Below are positions 1-8,472 of a stretch of 64,000 bases of DNA, piece by piece (the stretch's first letter is position 1; each line of letters opens with the position of its first letter). The notes beneath the pieces are model-generated. The model made no database searches, was not told the DNA's origin, and saw only the letters and a list, made by a program, of their open reading frames with translations. The DNA is taken from assembly GCA_963734185.1 (NCBI GenBank), contig CAVTGA010000001.1, positions 186,001 to 250,000 on the forward strand, given 5' to 3'. Source of the stretch: PALSA-894 sp963734185 (GTDB lineage Bacteria > Pseudomonadota > Alphaproteobacteria > Rhizobiales > Xanthobacteraceae). A program made the position numbers and the translations under genes.

Positions 1-1
1 C

Positions 2-481
2 GACCGGCTGCTGGCGCCCGGCGCGGTCGCCGTGCTCAAGCGCGAGCTGTTTCCGCGCGCGCTCGTCGTCACGCCGAACCTGCCGGAAGCCGCCGCCCTG
101 CTCGAAGCGCCGCTGGCGCAGACCGAAGCAGAGATGCGCGAACAGGCCGAGCAGCTGCTCGCGTTCGGCGCGCGGGCGGTGCTGATCAAGGGCGGGCACG
201 CGAGCGGACCGGAAAGCGTCGACCTGCTGGTCACCCCGACCGCGGTCGCGCGCCTCGTCGCGCAGCGGATTCCCACCAAGAATACCCACGGCACCGGTTG
301 CACGCTCTCGTCCGCCATCGCCGCCGGGCTCGCCAAGGGCTTGCGGCTCGCCGAGGCGGTGTCGGGCGCCAAGGCCTATGTGACGGCCGCGATCGAGGCG
401 GCCGACACGTTGGCGATCGGCAAGGGGCATGGCCCAACCCATCATTTCCATGCCTGGTGGTCACCGGAGACGACGACATGA
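2..481 (+). CDS. thiD: Phosphomethylpyrimidine kinase ThiD, 5'-truncated by window edge
   Basis: C-terminal 159 residues of a ribokinase-fold kinase that phosphorylates hydroxymethylpyrimidine and its monophosphate in thiamine biosynthesis (cytosol). The reading frame is already open at base 2, so the start lies outside the window. Visible family motifs are VTPNLPEA, IKGGHASG, and near the end the anion-hole/catalytic segment GTGCTLSSAIAAGL, the last two being diagnostic of ThiD. The stop codon overlaps the ATG of the next gene as ATGA, so the two are probably translationally coupled. The function is secure; only the N-terminal part cannot be assessed. Confidence 0.92.
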   Translation, partial: DRLLAPGAVAVLKRELFPRALVVTPNLPEAAALLEAPLAQTEAEMREQAEQLLAFGARAVLIKGGHASGPESVDLLVTPTAVARLVAQRIPTKNTHGTGCTLSSAIAAGLAKGLRLAEAVSGAKAYVTAAIEAADTLAIGKGHGPTHHFHAWWSPETTT

Positions 482-1557
482 GCGACATCACCCGCAGACG
501 CATGCTGCGCGCCGCAAGCCTCGGCACGCTCGGCGCGGTCGCCGCGCCGGCCGTGGCGCGCGCCCAGGCCAAACGCTTGCGCATGGTGACCTCGTGGCCG
601 AAGCGCTTGCCCGGTCCGGGCATGTCGGCGGAGCGTGTCGCCGAGCGCATCGCGGCGCTCTCCGGCGGGCGCCTGCAAGTCGCCGTGCATGCGGCCGGCG
701 AGCTGGTGCCGGCGCTCGAAGTGCTCGACGCGGTCGGCGCGAACGTCGCCGACCTGGGCCACACCGCGTCGTTCTACTGGCAGGGCAAGCAGCCGGCGGC
801 GGCCTATTTCACCACGGTGCCGTTCGGCCTCACCCCGGCCGAGCACGTCGCCTGGGTCGAGGCCGGCGGCGGGCAGGCGCTGTGGGACGAGCTGTACAAG
901 CCGTTCGGCGTCAAGCCGTTCATGGGTGGCAACACCGGCGTGTGCATGGGCGGCTGGTTCCGCGGCGAGCTCAAGGGCCTCGACGACCTCAAGGGCCTGA
1001 AGATCCGCTCGCTCGGGCTCGGCGGCGAAGTCTACCGCCGGCTCGGCGCCACGCCGCAGACCACCTCGCCTGCGGAGATTCTGGTGAGCCTGCAGTCGGG
1101 CGTGCTCGACGCGGCCGAGTTCGTCGGCCCCGGCTCCGACATCGCGCTCGGGCTCTACCGCGTCGCGCCGAACTACTACGGGCCGGGGTTCAACAAGCCG
1201 AACGGCACCGGCGAGTGCATCGTGTCGCTGCGCGCGTGGGAGGCGCTCGACGCAGAAGGCAAGGCGGTCGTGGCCCATGCCTGCGCGGCCGAGGCGGCGT
1301 TCGCGCTCGCCGAGATGGAGCGGCTCAACGCCGAGGCGCTGGCCGCGCTCACCGAGCGGCACAACGTGCAACTGCGCAGCTTTCCGGCCGCGGTGGTCGC
1401 CGCCGCGCGCAAGGTATCGGTCGACGTGCTCGCCGAGGTCGGCGCGCGCAGCGAGCTGGCGCGCAGGGTGCACGATTCGTATGCGGCGTTCCGCGCCCGC
1501 ACTGCGGCCTGGTCGCGCGTGTCGATCCGCGCGGTGCTGGAGGCAAGGGAAGGATGA
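478..1557 (+). CDS. TRAP transporter substrate-binding protein (DctP family), Tat-type signal
   Basis: 359-residue periplasmic solute-binding protein of the DctP/TRAP family. The N terminus has a twin-arginine-like signal (TRRRMLRAA followed by a hydrophobic stretch and an ARA|QA cleavage site), suggesting folded export. The mature part has the typical TRAP features: the early MVTSWPK segment, LDDLKGLKIRS in the middle and a GPGSD ligand-pocket region. The start ATG overlaps the thiD stop (ATGA); a longer upstream in-frame start would lie inside thiD and is not credible. No DctQ/DctM membrane genes are seen downstream, so this is an orphan binding protein here. The ligand is unknown; family members bind carboxylates such as keto or aromatic acids. 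Confidence 0.88.
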   Translation: MSDITRRRMLRAASLGTLGAVAAPAVARAQAKRLRMVTSWPKRLPGPGMSAERVAERIAALSGGRLQVAVHAAGELVPALEVLDAVGANVADLGHTASFYWQGKQPAAAYFTTVPFGLTPAEHVAWVEAGGGQALWDELYKPFGVKPFMGGNTGVCMGGWFRGELKGLDDLKGLKIRSLGLGGEVYRRLGATPQTTSPAEILVSLQSGVLDAAEFVGPGSDIALGLYRVAPNYYGPGFNKPNGTGECIVSLRAWEALDAEGKAVVAHACAAEAAFALAEMERLNAEALAALTERHNVQLRSFPAAVVAAARKVSVDVLAEVGARSELARRVHDSYAAFRARTAAWSRVSIRAVLEAREG

Positions 1558-1611
1558 ACGACGCGGCGCCGCCTGTGCGCCGCCGCGCGTTCATTCAGCG
1601 ATCCGCGCCGA

Positions 1612-1842
1612 TCAACGGCGTGGGACGCAGCGGCCTACGACGTTGCGGCGCATGCCGGGCGGGCAGGGACGGTTCATGTAGGACGGCCGGCAGCGCCCCT
1701 GTGCGTTGCGCGACATGCCCGGGCCGCAGCCCTGCGCGACGAGCGTGGTCAGGCCGTCGGCGGGCGCGGGCGCGACCGGCATGGCCTGCGCGGTGCCGAC
1801 GCCGAGCGCCACCACGAAGGCGGCCGCGATGAGTTTCAGCAT
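1612..1842 (-). CDS. Small secreted cysteine-containing GCG...CRP-type protein
   Basis: 76-residue protein with a clear Sec signal peptide (MLKLIAAAFVVALGVGTAQA) followed by a short Pro/Ala linker and two related cysteine motifs, GCGPGMSRNAQGRCRP and CPPGMRRNVVGRCVP. This duplicated CxPGxxRNxxGRC pattern is seen in small periplasmic or secreted proteins of Hyphomicrobiales with no known function. The start was chosen at the signal peptide, which has a GGAGAAACG-type ribosome site upstream; longer in-frame extensions have no signal character. Convergent with the TRAP gene. Confidence 0.7.
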   Translation of the reverse strand: MLKLIAAAFVVALGVGTAQAMPVAPAPADGLTTLVAQGCGPGMSRNAQGRCRPSYMNRPCPPGMRRNVVGRCVPRR

Positions 1843-1985
1843 GGACGTTTCTCCTCTGTGCACCCCAGCGCCCCGGATTGTGCGAATCGGATCGAGGCGC
1901 CCTTGCGGCAGCAAGCGCTGCCGTTGCGCAACGCGCAAGCGTCCTGCTCGTTCCCCGGAGAAAAATGAAGGCGCGTTCAGAATCG

Positions 1986-2063
1986 CTAGTGTGGCGGTTC
2001 AGAAGTCCGCATCATTCCCGCCGCGAGTCCGAGATGCGGACTTCTGAACCAAAGCCACACTAG
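1986..2063. repeat. Dispersed palindrome, CTAGTG family (copy 1, divergent)
   Basis: 78-bp near-perfect inverted repeat starting CTAGTGTGGCGGTTCAGAAG and ending in its complement CTTCTGAACC...CCACACTAG, with a short variable loop. It shares the CTAGTG termini and overall size with the copies at 2076, 31595 and 46652-46889, but its inner stem differs. Confidence 0.8.
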
Positions 2064-2075
2064 ATCAATAAGTTG

Positions 2076-2150
2076 CTAGTGTCCTTCGATTCCGAAGTTC
2101 ATACACGAGGGTGCTGCACGATGAGACGAACTTCGGAATCGGGACACTAG
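2076..2150. repeat. Dispersed palindrome, CTAGTG family (copy 2)
   Basis: 75-bp inverted repeat: CTAGTGTCC, a GATTCCGAAGTTC arm, a variable centre of about 25 bp, then GAACTTCGGAATCGGGACACTAG-type complement. It ends one base before the stop codon of the leftward lipocalin-like gene, so it may also form that gene's 3' hairpin. Confidence 0.85.
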
Positions 2151-2151
2151 C

Positions 2152-2652
2152 CTACTTCACCCGCCGATAGAGATTGAGCGCCGAGCCGCGCCCGCCGGCG
2201 ACGTTCGGGTTGACGTTGGTGAACTCCTCGGCGGTGAGCGTGCCGATGGTGCGCGTCTGCGCCTCGCCCTCCCAGTTCGGGAACGACGAGGACACGATCC
2301 GGTAGGTGACGGTGCGCTTCTCCTCGTCGACCGTATAGGTCCCGAACACCGAGAGGCTGCGGCGCATGATCGCCTGGTACTCCTCGGCGGTGCCGGTCAA
2401 CCGATTATTGGACGCGATCCTGGGGACATCGCTCGCAACATGGATTTGGGCGAAATGACCGTCGGGCGTGAAGATCAGGATGCCCTTCGGCGTCTCGCCG
2501 AACGGAAACGACTTCTTCCCGTCCGGCGCCGTGACCTCGGCGACGACGAACCGCCACGTGCCGACCAGCTGATCGCGCAGGCTCTGCGCGCAGCCCTCGC
2601 CGGCAATGAGCGTGAGTGCGAGCGCGGCAATGGCGATGCGCAGAAATGTCAT
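2152..2652 (-). CDS. Secreted lipocalin-like domain protein
   Basis: 166-residue protein with a signal peptide (MTFLRIAIAALALTLIAGEGCAQ), then a single lipocalin-like domain of the Lipocalin_5 type: LVGTWRFVVAEV near the start, GILIFTPDGHFAQ, the GTYTVDEEKRTVTYRI strand pair, and a C-terminal LNLYRRVK. Such proteins bind unknown small ligands in the periplasm; some occur next to hydrolases as here. The start at the signal peptide has a GGGAGGA site 5-6 bases upstream; the longer version would add a non-signal extension. It is followed on the same strand and upstream by the FAH-family gene. Confidence 0.8.
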   Translation of the reverse strand: MTFLRIAIAALALTLIAGEGCAQSLRDQLVGTWRFVVAEVTAPDGKKSFPFGETPKGILIFTPDGHFAQIHVASDVPRIASNNRLTGTAEEYQAIMRRSLSVFGTYTVDEEKRTVTYRIVSSSFPNWEGEAQTRTIGTLTAEEFTNVNPNVAGGRGSALNLYRRVK

Positions 2653-2710
2653 GGGAGTCCTCCCGACAACGTTGCGCGTCATCCCTTCCCGCAAGAGCGG
2701 CGAGGGATGC

Positions 2711-3562
2711 TCACGTCCTGAACCGCACCACCTTCTGGCGCTGCTCGCCCAAGCCCTGGATGCCGAGCGTGACCACGTCGCCGGCCTTGAGCCAAACCGG
2801 GTTCGGCTTCATGCCGAGCCCGACGCCGGGCGGCGTGCCCGTGGTGATGACGTCGCCCGGCTCCATCACGAAGAACTGCGAGCAGTACCAGACGATATGG
2901 GCGATGCCGAAGATCATGGTGCGGGTATTGCCGCGCTGGCGTTTCTCGCCGTTGACGTCGAGCCACATGTCGAGCTTCTGCACGTTGGGGATCTCGTCCT
3001 TGGTGACCAGCCAGGGACCGAGCGGGCCGAACGTCTCGCAGCCCTTGCCCTTGGTCCACTGCCCGCCACGCTCGATCTGGAAGTGGCGCTCCGACACGTC
3101 GTTGCAGATGCAGTAGCCGGCGACCGCGTCCATGGCGCCTTTCTTCGACAGATAGCGCGCGCGCGACCCGATCACGATCGCGATCTCGACCTCCCAGTCG
3201 AGCTTCAACGAGCCCTTGGGGATCATGGTGTCGTCGTTCGGCCCGCAGATCGAGGTCGGCGCCTTCTGGAAGATGATCGGCTCCTTGGGAATCTGCGCGC
3301 CGGTCTCGGCCGCGTGGTCGGCGTAGTTGAGCCCGATCGCGATGAAGTGGCGCGTACCGCCGACGCAGGGCCCGAGCCGCGTGCCCGGTTTGACCGCCGG
3401 CAGCTTGTTCAGCTCGACGCGCCCGAGCTTGCCGAGGCTCACCGGCGAAAGCGTCTCGCCGGAGATGTCCGGCACGATCTTGGAGAGATCGCGGATGCGG
3501 CCTTTTTCATCGATGATGCCGGGCTTTTCGCGGCCGGGCGCGCCGAAGCGGACGAGCTTCAT
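2711..3562 (-). CDS. Fumarylacetoacetate hydrolase family protein
   Basis: 283-residue cytosolic FAH-superfamily enzyme. Residues about 70-280 form the catalytic domain: the FIAIGLNYADHAAE entry motif, PIIFQKAPTS, the acidic metal-binding segment LDWEVEIAIVIG, GYCICNDVSERH, and GDVITTGTPPGVG. Members hydrate, decarboxylate or hydrolyse C-C bonds in 2-keto acids of aromatic or ureide catabolism; the exact substrate cannot be read from sequence (ureidoglycolate lyase and 2-keto-4-pentenoate hydratase are both possible annotations). The position beside a TctC binding protein and an amidohydrolase favours a catabolic role. Confidence 0.88.
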   Translation of the reverse strand: MKLVRFGAPGREKPGIIDEKGRIRDLSKIVPDISGETLSPVSLGKLGRVELNKLPAVKPGTRLGPCVGGTRHFIAIGLNYADHAAETGAQIPKEPIIFQKAPTSICGPNDDTMIPKGSLKLDWEVEIAIVIGSRARYLSKKGAMDAVAGYCICNDVSERHFQIERGGQWTKGKGCETFGPLGPWLVTKDEIPNVQKLDMWLDVNGEKRQRGNTRTMIFGIAHIVWYCSQFFVMEPGDVITTGTPPGVGLGMKPNPVWLKAGDVVTLGIQGLGEQRQKVVRFRT

Positions 3563-3674
3563 GGATGTTTCCCCCTCATGGTGATTTAATAAAGAAGCGT
3601 GGCGGGCTTACCGCGACTATGCGTCGGCGGCGTGCGGCGGGCAAGCCATGTCTGCGGGCCACAAGGAGAACGAG

Positions 3675-4652
3675 ATGAAGAGAAGGTCGCTTGTCCTGGC
3701 GCTGGGTCTGGCGCTGGCGAATATCGGCAGCGCAGCCGCGCAGCCCTATCCGACGCGCCCCATCACCATGGTGGTGCCGTTCGGTGCCGGCGGGCCGACC
3801 GACGCGCTCGCGCGCATCGTGGCGCAGCGCATGTCGGCGACACTCGGGCAGACCGTGCTGGTGGAGAACGTCACCGGCGCGTCGGGCACGGTCGGCACCG
3901 GCCGCGTCGCACGCGCGGCGCCGGACGGTTACACCATCGTGCTCGGCAACTGGCCGTCCTTCGTGGTCGCGAGCATCGCCTACACGATTTCCTACGACGT
4001 GCTGACCGATTTCGAGCCGATCGCGCAGCTGCCGAACAATCCCTACATCATCGTCAGCAAGAACGACCTGCCGGCGAAGGACCTCAAAGAGCTGATCGCC
4101 TACCTCAAGGCCAATCCCGGCAAGGTCTCGGCCGGCACCGGCGGCGCCGGCACCGGGCAGCACGTGAGCGGCGTCTATTTCCAGAAGGTCACGGGCACGA
4201 GCTTCACGTTCGTGCCGTACCGGGCGGGCTCGTCCAATGTCATGCGCGACCTCGTGGCCGGCCACATTGATCTCACATTCGACCAGGCGATCAGCGCATT
4301 GCCCTATGTGCGCAACGGGCAGGTGCGCGCCTATGCGATCACCGGCAAGACGCGGATCGCCTCGGCTCCGGAGATCCCGACCGTGGACGAGGCGGGCGCG
4401 CCCGGCGTCTATATCTCCACCTGGTTCGGACTGTGGGCGCCGAAGGGCACGCCGGCCGAGGCGGTCGGCAAGCTCAGCGCGGCGGCGCTGGAGGCGCTCG
4501 CTGACCCGGCGGTGCAGAAGCGCCTCACCGATCTCGGGCAGGAATTCCCCCCGGCCGACCAGCAGAGCGGGGCGGCGCTCAACGCGCATCTCAAAGCCGA
4601 GATGGAGAAGTGGACCCCGATCATCAAGGACGCCAATATCAAGGTCGAGTAG
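3675..4652 (+). CDS. Tripartite tricarboxylate transporter substrate-binding protein (TctC/Bug family)
   Basis: 325-residue periplasmic binding protein. It has a signal peptide (MKRRSLVLALGLALA...AAAQ) and the Bug hallmark YPTRPITMVVPFGAGGPTD at the mature N terminus, then VENVTGASGTVG, the DVLTDFEPIAQL loop, and GTPAEAVGKL near the C terminus. An AAGGAG ribosome site lies 7 bases before the chosen ATG. No TctA/TctB membrane genes are present, which is common for the expanded Bug families. The amidohydrolase starts 4 bases after the stop, so the two are very probably co-transcribed and the bound ligand may be that enzyme's substrate. Confidence 0.92.
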   Translation: MKRRSLVLALGLALANIGSAAAQPYPTRPITMVVPFGAGGPTDALARIVAQRMSATLGQTVLVENVTGASGTVGTGRVARAAPDGYTIVLGNWPSFVVASIAYTISYDVLTDFEPIAQLPNNPYIIVSKNDLPAKDLKELIAYLKANPGKVSAGTGGAGTGQHVSGVYFQKVTGTSFTFVPYRAGSSNVMRDLVAGHIDLTFDQAISALPYVRNGQVRAYAITGKTRIASAPEIPTVDEAGAPGVYISTWFGLWAPKGTPAEAVGKLSAAALEALADPAVQKRLTDLGQEFPPADQQSGAALNAHLKAEMEKWTPIIKDANIKVE

Positions 4653-4656
4653 GCGC

Positions 4657-5883
4657 GTGGACCTCGTCATCCGCAATGCGCGGTTGTTCGACCGGCCGGA
4701 GGACATTCTTGATATCGGCATCGTGCAGGGGCGCATCGCCGCGATCGAGCATGGGCTCGAGGCCGAAGCGCCGGCCTACGACGCCGGCGGGCGGCTTGCC
4801 TGTCCGGGCCTGGTCGAGAGCCACATCCACCTCGACAAATCGCGCATCATCGAGCGTTGCGCGCCGCAGCAGCGCAAAGCCCTGAGCCCGGTCAAGGGCG
4901 TCACGCCGCTGAAGGCGGCGATGACGGTCGAGGATGTGCGCGCCCGCGCGGCGCAGACGTTGGAGCAATGCATCAAGCACGGCACGACACGCGTACGCAC
5001 GCAGGTCGAGGTCGATCCCGGCATCGGCATGCGCGGCTTTACGGCCGTGCAGTCGCTGATCGAGGACTACCGATGGGCGATCGACGTCGAGATCTGCGTG
5101 TTCCCGCAGGAGGGCCTGATCAACTATCCAGGCACCGACGAACTGCTGGTCGAGGGACTCCGGCGCGGCGCTAAAGTCATCGGCGGCGCGCCGCGCTACG
5201 ATGCCGACGAGCACGGACAGATCCGCCGCATCTTCGCGCTCGCGCGCGAGTTCGACGTCGACATCGACATCCATCTCGACGTCGGCAACACGCCCGACGC
5301 CATGAACATCCATCTCGTGCTCGAGCTGACCGAAACCTGCCGGCGCGGCGGGCGCGTCACGGTCGGGCACATGGCCAAGCTCTCGCTCCTGCCGCCGCAG
5401 GAACTTGCGGCGCTGGCGCGGCGTCTCGCCGACGCCGGCATCGCCGTCACGGTGCTGCCGGCGACCGACCTGTTCCTCATGGGGCGCGACCAGGAGGCGA
5501 GCGTGCGGCGCGGCGTCGCCGATGCCAACCTGCTGTGCGAGCACGGGGTGAACTGTTCGCTCTCCTCCAACAACGTCCTCAATCCGGCGACGCCCTACGG
5601 CGACTGCTCGCTCATCCGCATGGCCAACCTCTACGCCAACGTGCTGCAGGTCGACCGTCCGGCGCAGTTGCGCGAGTGCTTCCAGATGCTCACCGCGCGC
5701 TCGGCGCGGCTCATGAACCTGAAGGATTACGGCTTTACGCCCGGCAATCCGGCCGACGTGGTGATCATCGATGCGCGCACGCCGGAGCAGGCGGTGGCCG
5801 AGATCGCGCAGCCGGTCGCGGCGTTCAAAAATGGCCGGCAGACGATGGCGTGGGATTTGCCGCGGTTGATGCGGCCGCAATAA
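4657..5883 (+). CDS. Amidohydrolase family protein, cytosine-deaminase-like
   Basis: 408-residue TIM-barrel amidohydrolase starting at a GTG just after the TctC stop. It shows the N-terminal composite strand VIRNARLFD, the first metal motif HIHLDKS (HxHLD as in cytosine deaminases), a DIHLDVGN segment, VGHMAKLS and LPATDLFLMGRDQ, and ends with NPADVVIIDARTPEQAV. Where E. coli CodA has the catalytic HDD..DP segment this protein reads SSNNVLNP, so the usual metal-binding Asp appears to be Asn; this suggests a different reaction or metal use. Cytosine deaminase activity is therefore not assumed. A ring amide or N-acyl substrate imported via the TctC protein is plausible. Confidence 0.82.
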   Translation: MDLVIRNARLFDRPEDILDIGIVQGRIAAIEHGLEAEAPAYDAGGRLACPGLVESHIHLDKSRIIERCAPQQRKALSPVKGVTPLKAAMTVEDVRARAAQTLEQCIKHGTTRVRTQVEVDPGIGMRGFTAVQSLIEDYRWAIDVEICVFPQEGLINYPGTDELLVEGLRRGAKVIGGAPRYDADEHGQIRRIFALAREFDVDIDIHLDVGNTPDAMNIHLVLELTETCRRGGRVTVGHMAKLSLLPPQELAALARRLADAGIAVTVLPATDLFLMGRDQEASVRRGVADANLLCEHGVNCSLSSNNVLNPATPYGDCSLIRMANLYANVLQVDRPAQLRECFQMLTARSARLMNLKDYGFTPGNPADVVIIDARTPEQAVAEIAQPVAAFKNGRQTMAWDLPRLMRPQ

Positions 5884-5888
5884 GGTTT

Positions 5889-5975
5889 GTAGCCCGGGTT
5901 GAGCGCAGCGAAACCCGGGGCGGTCTTGCGGCGTGGAGAGATTCCCCGGATTTCGCTACGCTCAATCCGGGCTAC
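5889..5975. repeat. Intergenic palindrome, GTAGCCCGGGTTGAGCG family (copy 1)
   Basis: Inverted repeat whose left arm reads GTAGCCCGGGTTGAGCGCAG and right arm GCTACGCTCAATCCGGGCTAC, with GAAACCCGGGG/CCCCGGATTTC inside. This repeat type is widespread in proteobacterial intergenic DNA. It lies between the amidohydrolase stop and the GST start and could act as a transcript-processing or termination hairpin. A related copy lies at 18020-18106. Confidence 0.75.
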
Positions 5976-5998
5976 GGCGGCACTCCAGGAGACGTTCG

Positions 5999-6622
5999 AT
6001 GATGAAATTCTTCTTCGCGCCCGCGACCTGCGCGCTGGCCTCACGTATCGCGCTCGAAGAGGCCGGCGCGCCCTACGAGGCGGTGCGGATCAGCTTCAAG
6101 GATGGCGAGCAGCGCAAGCCGGAGTATCTCAAGATCAATCCCAAGGGGCGCGTGCCGGCGCTGGTGACAGAACGCGGCATCCTGACCGAGACGCCGGCGA
6201 TCCTGGTCTACGTCGCGCAAAGTCATCCCCAGGCCGAGCTCGCGCCGCTCGACGATCCGTACGAGCTCGCGCGCGTACAGGCGTTCAACAGCTATCTGTG
6301 CTCGACAGTGCATGTGGCGCACGCACACCGCATGCGCGGCTACCGCTGGGTCGACGACGCGGCGGCGATCGCGGCGATGAAGAAGAAGGTGCCGCAATCG
6401 GTCGGCGAATGCTTCGACCTGATCGAGCGCGAGATGCTGGCCGGACCATGGGTGATGGGCGAGCGCTACACGATCTGCGACCCGTATTTGTTCACGCTCG
6501 CCCAGTGGCTCGAAGGCGACGGCGTCGACCGCACGCGCTTTGCGAAATTGCAGGAGCACACGCTCCGCATCAAGGAGCGCTCGGCGGTGCAGCGCGCGTT
6601 GGCAGGGGAGGCCGGGCCATGA
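5999..6622 (+). CDS. Glutathione S-transferase family protein
   Basis: 207-residue cytosolic GST. The N-terminal thioredoxin-fold domain (about 1-77) has MKFFFAPATCALASRIALEE, with the S/C-containing helix start used by beta-like bacterial GSTs, then the NPKGRVPAL cis-proline loop and LTETPAILVYVA. The helical C-terminal domain (85-207) includes the N-capping motif ERYTICDPYLFTLAQW. A double ATG is present at 5999/6002; GGAG lies 7-10 bases upstream. The stop overlaps the next ATG (ATGA), coupling it to the enoyl-CoA hydratase. Such pairs are typical of small catabolic or detoxification operons. Confidence 0.9.
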   Translation: MMKFFFAPATCALASRIALEEAGAPYEAVRISFKDGEQRKPEYLKINPKGRVPALVTERGILTETPAILVYVAQSHPQAELAPLDDPYELARVQAFNSYLCSTVHVAHAHRMRGYRWVDDAAAIAAMKKKVPQSVGECFDLIEREMLAGPWVMGERYTICDPYLFTLAQWLEGDGVDRTRFAKLQEHTLRIKERSAVQRALAGEAGP

Positions 6623-7347
6623 CGCAATTGGAAGTAAGCCGCCGGGGACGCGTCGGTATTCTCACGCTGATGCGCCCGGATCGCGGCAACCGGGTCAGCC
6701 GGCAGATGGCCGAGGAGATCACGACGGCTCTGGAGTCGGCGCGCAAGGATCCTGCGATCGGCGCGTGTGTCATCACCGGCTACAGCGACGTTTTCTGCCT
6801 GGGTGGCGACTACCAAGGCGCCGGCCCGACCACCGCGGGACGGATGGCGTTCGCGCGAGCGTTCATCGACATGAATCATGCCATGTCTCGTCTCGGAAAG
6901 CCGCTCGTCGCGGCGGTGAACGGTGACGCGCATGCGGGCGGATTCAGCATCGTCGTCGCGTGCGACCTGGCGATCGTTGCCGATGACGCCACGCTCGGCT
7001 TGCCGGAAGCGGCAAACGGCCTGTTTCCGTTCCTTGCGCTCGCAGTCGTCAAGGACGCGCTGCCGAAAAAGGTCTTGTTCGACATCATCTACAACGCACG
7101 GCTCATGAGCGCGCAGGAAGCCCGCGCCCTTTGCCTCATCAACGAGGCGGTCGCGCGGGCGTCAGTGCTTGATCGCGCCGTCGAGACTAGCGAGCGTGCG
7201 TCGCGCTACGATGCCGACATCCTGATGCTGGGCCGCGATCTCTATTACGGCATGCGCGGCGCCGGACCGTCCGAAGCGCTCGATGCGTCGCGTCACGCGC
7301 TCGGCGCGGCGCTTGCCGCGCAGGATCAGAACGGCAGGAACAGTTAA
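6619..7347 (+). CDS. Enoyl-CoA hydratase/isomerase family protein
   Basis: 242-residue crotonase-fold protein. Motifs seen are ILTLMRPDRGNRVS near the N terminus, the first oxyanion-hole region CLGGDYQGAG, the second GDAHAGGFSIVVACDLAI (helix before the active site) and GLPEAANGLFP, which aligns with the segment bearing the catalytic Glu in hydratases. Length and fold match a monofunctional hydratase or isomerase. It is translationally coupled to the upstream GST. Substrate unknown. Confidence 0.86.
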   Translation: MTQLEVSRRGRVGILTLMRPDRGNRVSRQMAEEITTALESARKDPAIGACVITGYSDVFCLGGDYQGAGPTTAGRMAFARAFIDMNHAMSRLGKPLVAAVNGDAHAGGFSIVVACDLAIVADDATLGLPEAANGLFPFLALAVVKDALPKKVLFDIIYNARLMSAQEARALCLINEAVARASVLDRAVETSERASRYDADILMLGRDLYYGMRGAGPSEALDASRHALGAALAAQDQNGRNS

Positions 7348-7410
7348 GACGCAGCTTCCGCCGAGCCAGCGCGCCAATGTAACCTCGGTGTAAACAAGCG
7401 GGAGGATGCC

Positions 7411-8457
7411 ATGACAACTTACCGGGTCATTTCGGCCGGCTTTTCACTTGCGTTGGGGATTTCGGCAACCTGCGCGCTCGCTCAAGCACCGCTGCAGGTC
7501 CCGGCGCGCACGCTGCCGGTTCCGACCACCGTCAGTCCGCAGATGCAGAAGCTGATCGGCGCGCCGTTGAGCGCGACCGCCATCCAAATCCCCGATACGG
7601 CCGACGGGTGGAAGGCGCTGGTGAAATCCACCGCCGAGGCCGCGGCGCGCGGGTTGCCGGCGCTGCGCGAGGAGTTGCGCGTCAAGGTCGAGCCGTCGGT
7701 CATGGACGGTGTGAAGGTTCATGTCCTGACGCCCGCCGACATCCCGCCGGAGAACCGCAACCGGCTGCTGGTGCACGTGCACGGCGGCTGCTTCGTGAGC
7801 CTGCCCGGGGAGTCCGGCACCGGCGAAGCGATCTTCATGGCCGGGTTCGGCCGCTTCAAGGTGATCTCGGTCGACTACCGCATGCCGCCCGACCATCCCT
7901 ATCCGGCCGCGCTCGACGACGCGATGACCGTTTGGAAGGCCGCCGCCAAAATGACCGATCCGAAGAACATGGCGATCTTCGGTTCTTCCGCGGGCGGCAA
8001 TCTCACGCTAGCGATGGTGCTGCGCGCCAAGCAGGACAACCTGCCGCTGCCGGGCGCGATCGCGCCGGGCACGCCGATGTCCGACCTCACCAATGCGGGC
8101 AACTCGTTCCATACCAACGCGGGGATCGACAACGTGCTGGTCGGCCCGGGCGTGAGCTGCGACAAGCGTGCGGCGCTCTACATCGCCGGGCGCGATCCGA
8201 AAGACCCGCTGCTCTCGCCGGTCTACGGCGACATGCGCGGCTTCCCGCCGACCATCCTGACCACCGGAACGCGCGACTTGCTGCTCAGCAGCACGGTGCG
8301 CGTGCACCGCAAGCTGCGCCAGGCCGGGGTCGAGGCCGCGCTCCAGGTCTACGAAGGCCAGTCGCACGCTCACTACTACCGCGACGTCAGCGCGCCGGAG
8401 ACCCGGGAGGCGTTCGAGGAGATCGCGCGCTTTTTCAACAAGCACTTGGGAAAGTAG
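7411..8457 (+). CDS. Secreted alpha/beta hydrolase, hormone-sensitive-lipase type
   Basis: 348 residues with a signal peptide (FSLALGISATCALAQ). The HSL family oxyanion motif appears as HVHGGCFVS (HGGG variant), followed by DYRMPPDHPYPAALDDA, the nucleophile elbow GSSAGGNL, and the Asp/His end of the triad in TGTRDLLLSS and GQSHAHYY. These enzymes hydrolyse short-chain esters; this one should act in the periplasm or outside. A GGGAGGA ribosome site lies just upstream of the ATG. The variant C in HGGC where many homologues have a third Gly may alter oxyanion geometry. Confidence 0.88.
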   Translation: MTTYRVISAGFSLALGISATCALAQAPLQVPARTLPVPTTVSPQMQKLIGAPLSATAIQIPDTADGWKALVKSTAEAAARGLPALREELRVKVEPSVMDGVKVHVLTPADIPPENRNRLLVHVHGGCFVSLPGESGTGEAIFMAGFGRFKVISVDYRMPPDHPYPAALDDAMTVWKAAAKMTDPKNMAIFGSSAGGNLTLAMVLRAKQDNLPLPGAIAPGTPMSDLTNAGNSFHTNAGIDNVLVGPGVSCDKRAALYIAGRDPKDPLLSPVYGDMRGFPPTILTTGTRDLLLSSTVRVHRKLRQAGVEAALQVYEGQSHAHYYRDVSAPETREAFEEIARFFNKHLGK

Positions 8458-8472
8458 CGTGTATCATCGAGC

